Source: Planctomycetaceae bacterium TMED10 | GTDB lineage: Bacteria; Planctomycetota; Planctomycetia; Pirellulales; UBA7805 | Reading direction: 5' to 3' | Length of the DNA: 5,205 nt | Assembly (NCBI GenBank): GCA_002168195.1 | Contig: NHBP01000021.1 | Location: 77,057-82,261, forward strand | Shown here: positions 1 through 5,068 of the stretch, in pieces | How positions within the stretch are numbered: position 1 is the stretch's first letter | Layout: each line of letters begins with the position of its first letter | Translations under genes and position numbers: made by a program | The notes under the pieces: generated by a model | Seen by the model: the letters and a program-made list of their open reading frames with translations, nothing else | Database searches by the model: none | Told to the model about the DNA's origin: nothing

Positions 1-21
1 ATAATTCCAATAAGATAACAG

Positions 22-50
22 CAATTCGGTTGCCTTGCCCGGGCGAATTG
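22..50. repeat. Inverted repeat downstream of the HAD phosphatase gene
   Basis: CAATTCG at 22-28 is perfectly complementary to CGAATTG at 44-50, with a 15-nt interior that contains the palindrome CCCGGG. It lies 49 bases beyond the stop codon of the minus-strand phosphatase gene, where a transcript end would be expected. Neither strand shows a T-run after the second arm, so it is not a standard intrinsic terminator. It may be a chance repeat. I see no other feature in bases 1-99. Confidence 0.25.
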
Positions 51-99
51 ACCACGTTTTGTGCGTCATCAAAGAGTCGTGACCTAGCGTGAAGTTTAT

Positions 100-762
100 C
101 TAGGTTTGGTTCGAGAGAAAAGAAAGTAGTTCGGAAGGTTGTTCTATAAGCAAATCAACCCCTTGAGCAAGAAGTACTTCTGAGTGGCGGTAACCCCATG
201 CCACCCCAATCGAAAAGATTCCGGCATTCTGCGCTGTCTGTACATCAATCTCTGAATCGCCAATAAATAGCGTCTGCTCGGCAGACGTATTGTGATATTT
301 CATGATTTCCCTGACGGCTTGTGGATCCGGTTTGCGGGCCACAGTCGGTCTTTGCCCAAAGACAGGGTGAAATCGATATGGAGCAAAATAGTGCGTCACG
401 CATTTTTTTGTAAATGGGTCCGGTTTATTGGAGAGTATTGCTAAACGGTAGTTTAGTTCTAAAAGTTGATTCAATAGTTCCGGTATTTTTGGATAGGGTG
501 TACTCGCCTTATCCCAGCATGCATCATAAGCATGTTCAAACCGAACAAGGCACTCGTCAATCACGCTCTGCTCGGGATTCTTATCCGGTAAGGCTCTTTG
601 AAAAAGGACTGCTACACCGGAGCCCACAAACTCCTGATAGGCAGAAAGCGGATGCGATGGATATCCCAACTCCTGTAAAACCTGGTTTGCCGCAGTGCCT
701 ATATCGTCAACCGTATCAAGCAAGGTCCCATCTAAGTCAAAAATCAGTAGTGAGTGATGCAT
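100..762 (-). CDS. HAD-family phosphatase, phosphoglycolate phosphatase-like
   Basis: This is a soluble haloacid-dehalogenase-superfamily hydrolase of 220 residues, the usual length for Gph/PpaX-type phosphatases. Counting from the ATG at 762, motif I is DLDGT at residues 9-13, with D9 the expected nucleophile and D11 the expected acid/base. Motif II is the LAILSNK stretch with S111 and N112, motif III is K144 followed by PDP, and motif IV is GDSEID at 168-173, which binds Mg2+. The 90-odd residues after motif I form the helical cap expected of subfamily I. The likely role is removing phosphate from 2-phosphoglycolate, a toxic by-product of oxygenase chemistry or DNA repair, but members also act on pyrophosphate or other small phosphates and sequence alone does not decide. 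The frame extends upstream to a GTG at 795 (231 residues). I prefer the ATG at 762 because the DxD then sits at the usual distance from the N-terminus, although neither start has a clear Shine-Dalgarno site. The stop is TAG at 100-102. The gene lies downstream of the YycJ-like gene on the same strand. Confidence 0.88.
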   Translation of the reverse strand: MHHSLLIFDLDGTLLDTVDDIGTAANQVLQELGYPSHPLSAYQEFVGSGVAVLFQRALPDKNPEQSVIDECLVRFEHAYDACWDKASTPYPKIPELLNQLLELNYRLAILSNKPDPFTKKCVTHYFAPYRFHPVFGQRPTVARKPDPQAVREIMKYHNTSAEQTLFIGDSEIDVQTAQNAGIFSIGVAWGYRHSEVLLAQGVDLLIEQPSELLSFLSNQT

Positions 763-810
763 GGTAATTTTGTACTGCTCAGTATCAGTGCTCACCGACC
801 AATGAGATTA

Positions 811-834
811 TTAGACACTTCATTGTCTGTCTAA
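811..834. repeat. Short inverted repeat between the YycJ-like and HAD genes
   Basis: TTAGACA at 811-817 is perfectly complementary to TGTCTAA at 828-834, giving 7-bp arms around a 10-nt loop. An inner alternative pairs AGACA (813-817) with TGTCT (824-828) around a 6-nt loop. It sits 49 bases upstream of the ATG of the minus-strand phosphatase (15 bases upstream of its alternative GTG), so it could be an operator or a leader hairpin. It is AT-rich, short and without a T-run, so a terminator role is not supported. Confidence 0.35.
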
Positions 835-836
835 CT

Positions 837-865
837 ATGGGGCCGGAAAATGGGGCCGGAAAATG
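837..865. repeat. 13-bp direct tandem repeat, just over two copies
   Basis: A 13-bp unit, ATGGGGCCGGAAA on the plus strand, is repeated exactly at 837-849 and 850-862, and three more bases of a third copy follow (863-865). The match is perfect over 29 bp. On the minus strand, the sense of the flanking genes, it reads as two copies of TTTTCCGGCCCCA. It lies in the 111-bp gap between the YycJ-like stop (907) and the longest phosphatase frame (795), 3 bp from an inverted repeat. It may be a two-site protein-binding element or a slippage duplication. Confidence 0.7.
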
Positions 866-906
866 TCGTGTCATTAATCCGGCGGTTTTGATGATGCCTC
901 ACGATT

Positions 907-1707
907 TTATCGGGATGTTTGAAGCTCTTGTGTTGGCGGTAAAACCTCCATGCATTCACTTTCTTGATTACGGTCCGCAACATAGAGTGTCGTATTCTGC
1001 CCTGACAATTCACGATGTGTGCGTAAAGCAATGTCTGGATGATTGTTTTTTTCTGATAGATGTGCCAAGCAAGCCCATTGCAGGTTTTGCGGATAAAGAT
1101 CTCTAAGTAATTCTGCAGCCTCTCTGTTCGAAAGATGTCCCCCCGGGCCTCGAATTCTTTTTTTTAAATCGATCGGATAGGGGCCATCCTCGAGCATTTC
1201 GGGATCGTAATTACTCTCAATGACAACGGCATCGAGCGTAGCTAGCCTGTCGGCAAGCCCGGTGAAGACATGCCCTAGATCGGTAAAAATGCCGAGGCGA
1301 GAGATTCCATCATCAATAATGAAAGCGACCCCATCCACGGCATCGTGAGGAGTGCGTATCGATTCTATTTTTAATTCGCCAAGTTGAAATGTTGAGCCCG
1401 ATAGAAATGTATGCACTTTTCGAAGCGTTCCTTGACGAGAGCGTCGGTGGATTGCCGTGAGTGTTTTTTCCGTTGCGTATACGGGGACATCAAACTTTCT
1501 ATGATATGTTCCCATCGATCGGGCGTGATCGCTATGATCGTGAGAAATGAATAGGGCATCTACGTTTTTGACGTCTCTGCCGGTCGCGGCAAGTCGATGT
1601 GCCGCCTGGCGTGCTGAAATACCAGCATCAATCAAAACAGTTGATGATTGAGTCTCTACATAGAAACAATTTCCATTGCTTCCCGATTGGAGCGAAATTA
1701 ATATCAT
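907..1707 (-). CDS. YycJ/WalJ-type metallo-beta-lactamase-fold hydrolase
   Basis: This is a soluble two-metal hydrolase of the metallo-beta-lactamase fold, 266 residues from the ATG at 1707. It begins with the family's SLQSGSNGN motif (residues 5-13) and a DAG turn. The metal-binding HDHSDH is at 56-61, TPHDA with H121 follows, and TDLGH at 142-146 carries the bridging Asp. The next segment reads ESNYDPEML, GPYP and GPGGHLSN, and HLSEKNNHP near 216-224 supplies the last histidines. This full set is characteristic of the YycJ (WalJ/VicX) branch rather than glyoxalase II or RNase Z. Family members have been linked to cell-wall regulation in Firmicutes and to DNA exonuclease activity, but the substrate here is unknown. 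The frame continues upstream to an ATG at 1743 and a TTG at 1746. I chose 1707 because family members start a few residues before SGSxGN. No clear Shine-Dalgarno site precedes any candidate. The stop is TAA at 907-909. The nearest walKR-like partners would have to lie outside the window. Confidence 0.88.
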   Translation of the reverse strand: MILISLQSGSNGNCFYVETQSSTVLIDAGISARQAAHRLAATGRDVKNVDALFISHDHSDHARSMGTYHRKFDVPVYATEKTLTAIHRRSRQGTLRKVHTFLSGSTFQLGELKIESIRTPHDAVDGVAFIIDDGISRLGIFTDLGHVFTGLADRLATLDAVVIESNYDPEMLEDGPYPIDLKKRIRGPGGHLSNREAAELLRDLYPQNLQWACLAHLSEKNNHPDIALRTHRELSGQNTTLYVADRNQESECMEVLPPTQELQTSR

Positions 1708-1775
1708 TGCGCAAAGGGTATCCGGCAACACGAAGTGAGCCATCAAACTACAAGAAAACAGGGAGCACGCAAGAG

Positions 1776-1817
1776 ATGAGAAGCGGGGTGCGTACTACGG
1801 CATCCCCGCATTCTCAT
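1776..1817. repeat. Long imperfect hairpin between the cold-shock and YycJ-like genes
   Basis: The left arm has three segments: ATGAGAA (1776-1782), GCGGGG (1783-1788) and TGC (1789-1791). They pair respectively with TTCTCAT (1811-1817), CCCCGC (1804-1809) and GCA (1800-1802). The result is a 16-bp stem broken only by single bulged bases at T1803 and A1810, closed by an 8-nt loop. It is by far the strongest local structure in the window and lies 47 bases after the cold-shock stop codon and 68 bases before the YycJ-like ATG. On the minus strand the next bases are CTCTTGCGTG, and the first T-run comes only about 17 nt later, so it is not a textbook intrinsic terminator. It could be a processing or stability hairpin, an attenuator, a REP-like element or part of a small RNA. 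Confidence 0.6.
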
Positions 1818-1864
1818 GTTAGCGCTATCAGGTTCACCCTAATGTGCGGAGCAACACAGGTTGG

Positions 1865-2068
1865 TTAGACCGGCGTCACATTTTCTGCGCGCGGTCCCTT
1901 GGGACCCGTACCCTCGGTGTAGGATACACGCTGTCCCTCACTCAACTCGTCATACGTGGCTCCATCCACATTGGAAGAGTGAAAAAACATGTCCGTACCC
2001 GGACCTCCACCAGTGTCAATAAAACCGAAACCTTTGTCTGTAAGACGTTTAATCGTACCTTCTGCCAT
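1865..2068 (-). CDS. Cold-shock domain protein (CspA family)
   Basis: This is a single cold-shock domain (five-stranded OB fold) of 67 residues, the usual length for CspA-type single-stranded nucleic-acid chaperones. They melt RNA secondary structure in the cytoplasm and can act as antiterminators. RNP1 is KGFGFI at residues 12-17 and RNP2 is the MFFH stretch at 27-30. The C-terminal GPKGPRAENV block (about 55-64) is also standard. Between the RNP motifs the turn is lengthened by a glycine-rich insert (TGGGPGTD), which I recall from planctomycete and some delta-proteobacterial members. The start is the ATG at 2068. AGGGA at 2077-2081 sits 8 nt upstream as a good Shine-Dalgarno site. An in-frame upstream ATG at 2149 would add 27 residues, but it lacks such a site and the added residues do not belong to the domain. 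The stop is TAA at 1865-1867. Its 5' region is long and structured, as is common for cold-shock genes. Confidence 0.93.
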   Translation of the reverse strand: MAEGTIKRLTDKGFGFIDTGGGPGTDMFFHSSNVDGATYDELSEGQRVSYTEGTGPKGPRAENVTPV

Positions 2069-2076
2069 CAATCGAA

Positions 2077-2081
2077 TCCCT
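2077..2081 (-). promoter_or_regulatory. Shine-Dalgarno site of the cold-shock gene
   Basis: On the minus strand AGGGA is followed by 8 nt and then the ATG at 2068. It is the clearest ribosome-binding site among the minus-strand genes of the window besides the one in front of the DinB-like gene. It decides the start in favour of the 67-residue protein over the 94-codon upstream extension. A T-rich run lies immediately upstream of it. Confidence 0.75.
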
Positions 2082-2100
2082 AAAAAAAAGTCTCTTGGCG

Positions 2101-2129
2101 TTGTCCGACTCTTACGTTGTTCGGACCAA
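2101..2129 (-). repeat. 5'-leader hairpin of the cold-shock gene
   Basis: On the plus strand TTGTCCGA (2101-2108) faces TCGGACCAA (2121-2129). Pairing gives a 6-bp core (GTCCGA/TCGGAC) around a 12-nt loop, extended by two A:T pairs across one bulged base. The structure sits 20 bases upstream of the cold-shock Shine-Dalgarno site, within the presumed mRNA leader. A second copy of TCGGACAA (plus strand 2213-2220) is fully complementary to the 2101-2108 segment and could compete for it. Confidence 0.4.
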
Positions 2130-2145
2130 GCATCCAAGTGCCCCC

Positions 2146-2358
2146 TCATTTTAGCGGTACGGTTTCAGGCGTCAACGTCCCGATATGGACAGGGTGAGAA
2201 GCGTGGTTTTTCTCGGACAAAAATTTAAACAAGCCCAAGAACCGCAAAGACTTTCGGCGAAATCGCCGGGCATACGAGAGCCCCTTTTTCCCGTGGGGTT
2301 TCCTGTAACCTGCCAAATCCCAGGACCGCAACACGCGGAAGCCAAGCCGTTTGCTCAT
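2146..2358 (-). CDS. Doubtful 70-residue basic ORF upstream of the cold-shock gene
   Basis: The frame starts at the ATG at 2358, 31 bases after the DinB-like stop, and ends in TGA at 2146-2148. The N-terminal 50 residues are rich in Arg and Lys (for example YARRFRRK) with a leucine/phenylalanine patch (RFLGLFKF). The last 20 residues are neutral and proline-containing. I recognise no family. Its TGA overlaps, as ATGA, the upstream in-frame ATG (2149) of the cold-shock frame, an arrangement often seen in coupled genes. Against it, there is no Shine-Dalgarno site, the DNA is full of short inverted repeats, and it occupies what should be regulatory sequence. I think it more likely non-coding. 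Confidence 0.15.
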   Translation of the reverse strand: MSKRLGFRVLRSWDLAGYRKPHGKKGLSYARRFRRKSLRFLGLFKFLSEKNHASHPVHIGTLTPETVPLK

Positions 2359-2389
2359 CAATTCTTAAGTCGGGCTCGCAGCACGGTTT

Positions 2390-2893
2390 CTAACGCACAG
2401 GGGATTTCCCAAGCAAACGACGAAGTATTCCGATTTGACCGGCGTGTAACATTTCGTGTTGGGCAGAAAAGAAAAGTGCCTCTTTTTTGGTTTTGAAAAT
2501 AGGGTGAGGATTACGAAATGGAACCTCCAGATCATGTTCCTCGTAATTTGGAATTTCTTTTAAAACCGCGTCATAGACGCGATGTAAAACCGCTTCAATT
2601 TCATCCGGTTTTGGGTAGTCTGATAAATCTTCTGCTGGAACCGTACCCTTCGCGAAGGTACGTAAAAAGTTTTTTGATATCAAATCCCAATCGCCCGGTT
2701 GTAGATTTCTTAATCGCTCAAGGCAAAGTCGAAATTGCGCCATTGCAATATGTCCCACCTGCCAGGCAATGTGGGAAATTGGTGGGGATGGCATTTGATA
2801 CCACTCTTCCGGTTGCAAATCTTCAAGCAGTGAGAGCGTATATTCTCTCGCGGTGCGAATTTGCTGAAGTGGCAATTTAAGTTCGTCTTGCAT
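2390..2893 (-). CDS. DinB-family four-helix-bundle protein
   Basis: This is a 167-residue protein of the DinB/YfiT-like superfamily, cytoplasmic four-helix bundles that bind one metal through three histidines. The expected ligands are H48 in the HIAWQVGHI segment of helix 2 and the pair H146 and H150 in QHEMLHAGQIGILRR near the C-terminus. The N-terminal helix and the W31/P35 region match the DinB_2 type. Relatives include bacillithiol- and mycothiol-dependent S-transferases and maleylpyruvate isomerase, but many members have no known reaction, so no substrate is assigned. The name comes from a DNA-damage-inducible Bacillus gene and has nothing to do with DNA polymerase IV. The ATG at 2893 is preceded by AAGG with an 8-nt spacer. 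It begins 18 nt after the mobA stop, so its ribosome-binding site lies in that gap and the two genes are probably one transcript. The stop is TAG at 2390-2392. Confidence 0.85.
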   Translation of the reverse strand: MQDELKLPLQQIRTAREYTLSLLEDLQPEEWYQMPSPPISHIAWQVGHIAMAQFRLCLERLRNLQPGDWDLISKNFLRTFAKGTVPAEDLSDYPKPDEIEAVLHRVYDAVLKEIPNYEEHDLEVPFRNPHPIFKTKKEALFFSAQHEMLHAGQIGILRRLLGKSPVR

Positions 2894-2896
2894 AAT

Positions 2897-2905
2897 TCCT
2901 ACCTT
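2897..2905 (-). promoter_or_regulatory. Shine-Dalgarno site of the DinB-like gene
   Basis: On the minus strand AAGG (2905-2902) is followed by an 8-nt spacer and the ATG at 2893. A second purine run, AGGA (2900-2897), is too close to the start to be the main site. The whole site fits in the 18-nt gap after the mobA stop, which supports translation from a shared mRNA. Confidence 0.65.
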
Positions 2906-2911
2906 TTTGAG

Positions 2912-3526
2912 CTACCGCGAATCTGCTTCTCTCAGTGCGGCCGCATACTCTTCTTGGGTATTCAGGTTGCAAAGAGATTTTGAATCTGGATCAACGTCTT
3001 TCCATTCCGGCGGTAAAACTTCACGCCTCGCAATCGATTCTATCAACAGGCCCATCCGTCTTTCCCCCCCCTGGAGCATTTTTTCGATGTGGGGCAAAGC
3101 CTTTGTGCTAAAGGCGGCACAAAGAGGATGATAGCGACCGTCTGCTTTTGGAATCGCCACAGCATAATCATCGAGCAAGGCAAGGATGCGTCTGATAAAT
3201 AAAGGCTTGATAAAAGGTGAATCGCAACCGGTAACAAAAGCACTCTCTGCAGTCTTCGAAATCGCCTTAAGACCCATTGCGAGTCCTTCGAGGGGACCGC
3301 AACCGGGCTGCCGATCATAAACAACTTCGATTTCAGCAGAGAAATCCGGGAGCGATTGTCCCGGAGAAGCGACAACGATTAAGGGGCTTACAACCTCTGT
3401 TAGAGTACGCGTTACTCTTTCGAGCAAAACCTCATCACCAAAAGGGAGTAGCGGTTTTGAGCGACCCATTCGCTCACTTTTTCCGCCGCAGAGAATAATC
3501 CCCGCCGATTCCGTTTGTGGGTTCAT
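2912..3526 (-). CDS. mobA: Molybdenum cofactor guanylyltransferase (MobA-type)
   Basis: MobA transfers GMP from GTP to molybdopterin-bound molybdenum, producing the guanine dinucleotide form of the cofactor used by DMSO-reductase-family enzymes. This is a cytoplasmic Rossmann-like nucleotidyltransferase of 204 residues, close to the usual 190-200. The GTP-binding signature LCGGKSERMGRSK is at residues 12-24, with K24 as the conserved lysine. GPLEGLAMGL is at 77-86, GCDSPF at 100-105 supplies the Mg2+-binding Asp (D102), GRYHPL at 130-135 and NLNT at 187-190 complete the family pattern. The GRYHPL and NLNT motifs favour MobA over MocA (cytidylyl) or IspD-like enzymes, though a MobA-like transferase with another substrate cannot be excluded. 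The start is the ATG at 3526, with only a weak GTGAG-like ribosome site. The stop is TAG at 2912-2914. It is first in a probable two-gene unit with the DinB-like gene. No moa, moe or molybdoenzyme gene is visible nearby. Confidence 0.88.
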   Translation of the reverse strand: MNPQTESAGIILCGGKSERMGRSKPLLPFGDEVLLERVTRTLTEVVSPLIVVASPGQSLPDFSAEIEVVYDRQPGCGPLEGLAMGLKAISKTAESAFVTGCDSPFIKPLFIRRILALLDDYAVAIPKADGRYHPLCAAFSTKALPHIEKMLQGGERRMGLLIESIARREVLPPEWKDVDPDSKSLCNLNTQEEYAAALREADSR

Positions 3527-3565
3527 ATTCGGTACTCACTGCATCGCTGATTGCTAAAGAACATC

Positions 3566-3596
3566 TTGACACTTTGAGATTGCCTGCGTCCATAAT
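3566..3596 (+). promoter_or_regulatory. Candidate sigma-70-type promoter, distal to the thiolase gene
   Basis: A perfect TTGACA (3566-3571) is followed after 19 bases by CATAAT (3591-3596), five of six matches to the -10 consensus. The spacer is 2 bases longer than the ideal 17, which lowers confidence. Transcription would start near 3603 and give a leader of about 230 nt before the thiolase GTG. Confidence 0.35.
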
Positions 3597-3748
3597 TTAC
3601 ACCAATCAAGCATCAAACGAATACATCAGGGAAAAGGATAGTGTAATATAAATATTAAGAAAGCTTTTTTTCTTAGAGGGAGAAAATAAAATGATTGAAG
3701 GTCCCAAAAACGCTTCCTTGAGATAAAATGGCATCGAATCGTTCGGCG

Positions 3749-3754
3749 TATAAT
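3749..3754 (+). promoter_or_regulatory. Candidate -10 element, proximal to the thiolase gene
   Basis: A perfect TATAAT lies about 80 bases upstream of the thiolase start. There is no good -35 hexamer at 16-18 bp, and the nearest TTGAGA (3718-3723) is 25 bp away. An activator-dependent promoter would fit this pattern, but so would chance in an AT-rich region. Confidence 0.3.
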
Positions 3755-3821
3755 ACAAGCGAAATAATCATTTAATATGGCTGAGCATGCATCACGCCTT
3801 TTAGCTGTTTCCATTAACAAA

Positions 3822-3825
3822 AAGG
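3822..3825 (+). promoter_or_regulatory. Shine-Dalgarno site of the thiolase gene
   Basis: AAGG is followed by a 9-nt spacer and the GTG at 3835. It supports GTG as the true start of the thiolase. The next in-frame ATG is codon 56, far inside the conserved domain. Confidence 0.65.
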
Positions 3826-3834
3826 TATTTACCG

Positions 3835-4998
3835 GTGAATAGCGCAGTCGTGGTTGAGTGTGTGAGGTCCCCGGTTGGACGTGCACACTCAGAAACCGGC
3901 TTCTTTCGAGACGTTCGCGCCGATGATCTTGCGGTCACGGTGGTTGAGGGGTTAGTGGAAAAGTCTGCTATCGAACCCGACCAGATTGAAGATTGCTTGA
4001 TGGGGAACACGCAGCAGCAGGGTGAACAAGGTTTCTGTGTGGCCAGAAATATCGCTTTGATGTCGGGTCTTCCTGTACACACCGGCGGAGTAACGATCAA
4101 TCGACTCTGCGGGAGTAGCCTTCAGGCAGTGAACCAAGGTGCACATGCCATTATGTCTGGTTTTGAAAATGTCCAGATTGTCGGAGGGCTTGAGCACATG
4201 CATCACATCCCGATGGATAAAGATTTTGATATCAATCCCAAACTCTTTACGCGGACAAGCAAGGGCGCGCTGATGATGGGAGTCACCGCTGAATTTTTAG
4301 CACAAACGCATTCTATCTCTCGCGAGGCGCAGGATGATTTTGCCCTGCGCAGTCACGAATTAGCAGCAAAAGCAACCACAGATGGCCATTTCAAAAATGA
4401 AATCATTCCGGTTTGGGGTAAAAATGAAGTGGGGGAACGGACACTTTTTGATTTTGACCAGTCCATACGAAATGAAACGAGTCCCGAAGCGCTCGCAAAG
4501 CTAAAGCCGGCTTTCATGCCCGGAATGGGTACCGTCACGGCCGGCAACAGCTCCCCGTTGAATGATGGTGCTGCCGCAATGCTTATTATGTCCGAGGAAA
4601 AAGCAGCTGAACTCGGGCTCCGACCACTGGCACGGATCACTGCAACTGCAATCGCGGGGGTCGATCCCTGTGTGATGGGAACTGGACCTGTGCCCGCCAC
4701 GCAGAAAGCACTTCAAAGGGCAAACCTCTCGCTTCAAGATATCGATTTGATTGAGTTGAATGAAGCTTTTGCTGCTCAAGCACTCGCTTGCGTTGAATTA
4801 CTTGGCATGGATATCGACCGCGTGAATGTCGCTGGGGGCGCAATCGCCATCGGGCACCCCTTGGGCGCCAGTGGGGCTCGTATTGCAACCACATTAATTC
4901 ACAACATGGTGACTCGAGGGGTCCGATATGGTTTAGCAACCATGTGCATTGGTGTCGGACAAGGAATTGCAACAATCTTTGAAAGAATTGATAATTAG
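3835..4998 (+). CDS. fadA: 3-ketoacyl-CoA thiolase (acetyl-CoA C-acyltransferase), FadA-type
   Basis: This enzyme carries out the last step of fatty-acid beta-oxidation, CoA-dependent cleavage of a 3-ketoacyl-CoA into acetyl-CoA and an acyl-CoA two carbons shorter. It is 387 residues long, the same length as E. coli FadA. The acyl-accepting nucleophile is C92 in NRLCGSS. NEAFA at 309-313, GHPLG with H341 (340-344) and CIGVGQG with the second catalytic cysteine C371 complete the active site. The [10 protein letters not shown] loop and the KNEIIP segment place it with the FadA/trifunctional-complex type rather than with biosynthetic acetoacetyl-CoA thiolases. The start is a GTG at 3835 with AAGG nine bases upstream. 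The stop is TAG at 4996-4998. FadA normally works with the hydratase/dehydrogenase FadB and is usually encoded directly after it. Here the upstream neighbour is divergent mobA and the downstream gene begins with an unfamiliar acidic segment, so any partner lies elsewhere. The gene appears intact. Confidence 0.93.
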   Translation: MNSAVVVECVRSPVGRAHSETGFFRDVRADDLAVTVVEGLVEKSAIEPDQIEDCLMGNTQQQGEQGFCVARNIALMSGLPVHTGGVTINRLCGSSLQAVNQGAHAIMSGFENVQIVGGLEHMHHIPMDKDFDINPKLFTRTSKGALMMGVTAEFLAQTHSISREAQDDFALRSHELAAKATTDGHFKNEIIPVWGKNEVGERTLFDFDQSIRNETSPEALAKLKPAFMPGMGTVTAGNSSPLNDGAAAMLIMSEEKAAELGLRPLARITATAIAGVDPCVMGTGPVPATQKALQRANLSLQDIDLIELNEAFAAQALACVELLGMDIDRVNVAGGAIAIGHPLGASGARIATTLIHNMVTRGVRYGLATMCIGVGQGIATIFERIDN

Positions 4999-5068
4999 TT
5001 AGTGCATTGAATTGCGCATTGATAGCCATAGGAGCGCGTGTCTTCTAAGCCGAAGATATGTGAAAAAA

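Larger units (their letters stand above)
2069..2389 (-). other. 321-bp region between the DinB-like and cold-shock genes
   Basis: This stretch holds no confidently coding sequence. Nearest the cold-shock gene are its Shine-Dalgarno site and leader hairpin. Further upstream several short inverted repeats follow one another: CGGCGA/TCGCCG at 2255-2268, CCCC/GGGG at 2281-2298, TCCTG/CAGGA at 2301-2325 and CCGC/GCGG at 2326-2338. An AT-rich patch at about 2217-2230 could include a -10 element on the minus strand, but I find no convincing -35 partner. A minus-strand open frame from an ATG at 2358 to a TGA at 2146 would encode 70 residues, the first 50 very basic. It has no clear ribosome-binding site and no family I recognise. 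The region is probably the terminator of the mobA-dinB unit plus the promoter and long leader of the cold-shock gene. Confidence 0.5.
3527..3834. other. 308-bp divergent intergenic region between mobA and the thiolase gene
   Basis: The region separates mobA (leftward) from the thiolase gene (rightward) and must carry promoters for both. It is AT-rich, especially at 3640-3700. On the plus strand I see two candidate promoter elements, described separately. On the minus strand no convincing -35/-10 pair in front of mobA stands out. An AT-only inverted repeat (TAAGAAA at 3656-3662, TTTCTTA at 3669-3675) surrounds a T-run. A 21-codon plus-strand frame (3777-3842) overlaps the thiolase start. I see no convincing gene in the region. 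Confidence 0.6.

Noticed and set aside
414..767. 117-codon plus-strand open frame opposite the HAD gene
   Set aside because: It lies entirely antisense to the phosphatase, whose catalytic motifs are all present, and its product resembles no family.
1747..1864. A known riboswitch or small RNA (TPP, glycine, 6S, SRP RNA) around the strong hairpin
   Set aside because: None of the conserved sequence blocks I know for these classes is present on either strand.
2185..2496. 103-codon plus-strand open frame
   Set aside because: It overlaps the DinB-like C-terminus with its metal-binding histidines on the other strand, has no family resemblance and no good start site.
2518..2880. 120-codon plus-strand open frame opposite the DinB-like gene
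   Set aside because: It is a shadow of a well-supported minus-strand gene.
3656..3675. AT-only inverted repeat around a T-run as an intrinsic terminator
   Set aside because: The 7-bp stem is A/T only, and no gene ends into the region from either side.
3626..3886. 86-codon minus-strand open frame in the divergent intergenic region
   Set aside because: It extends into the start of the thiolase gene on the opposite strand and covers AT-rich promoter sequence, and its product looks random.
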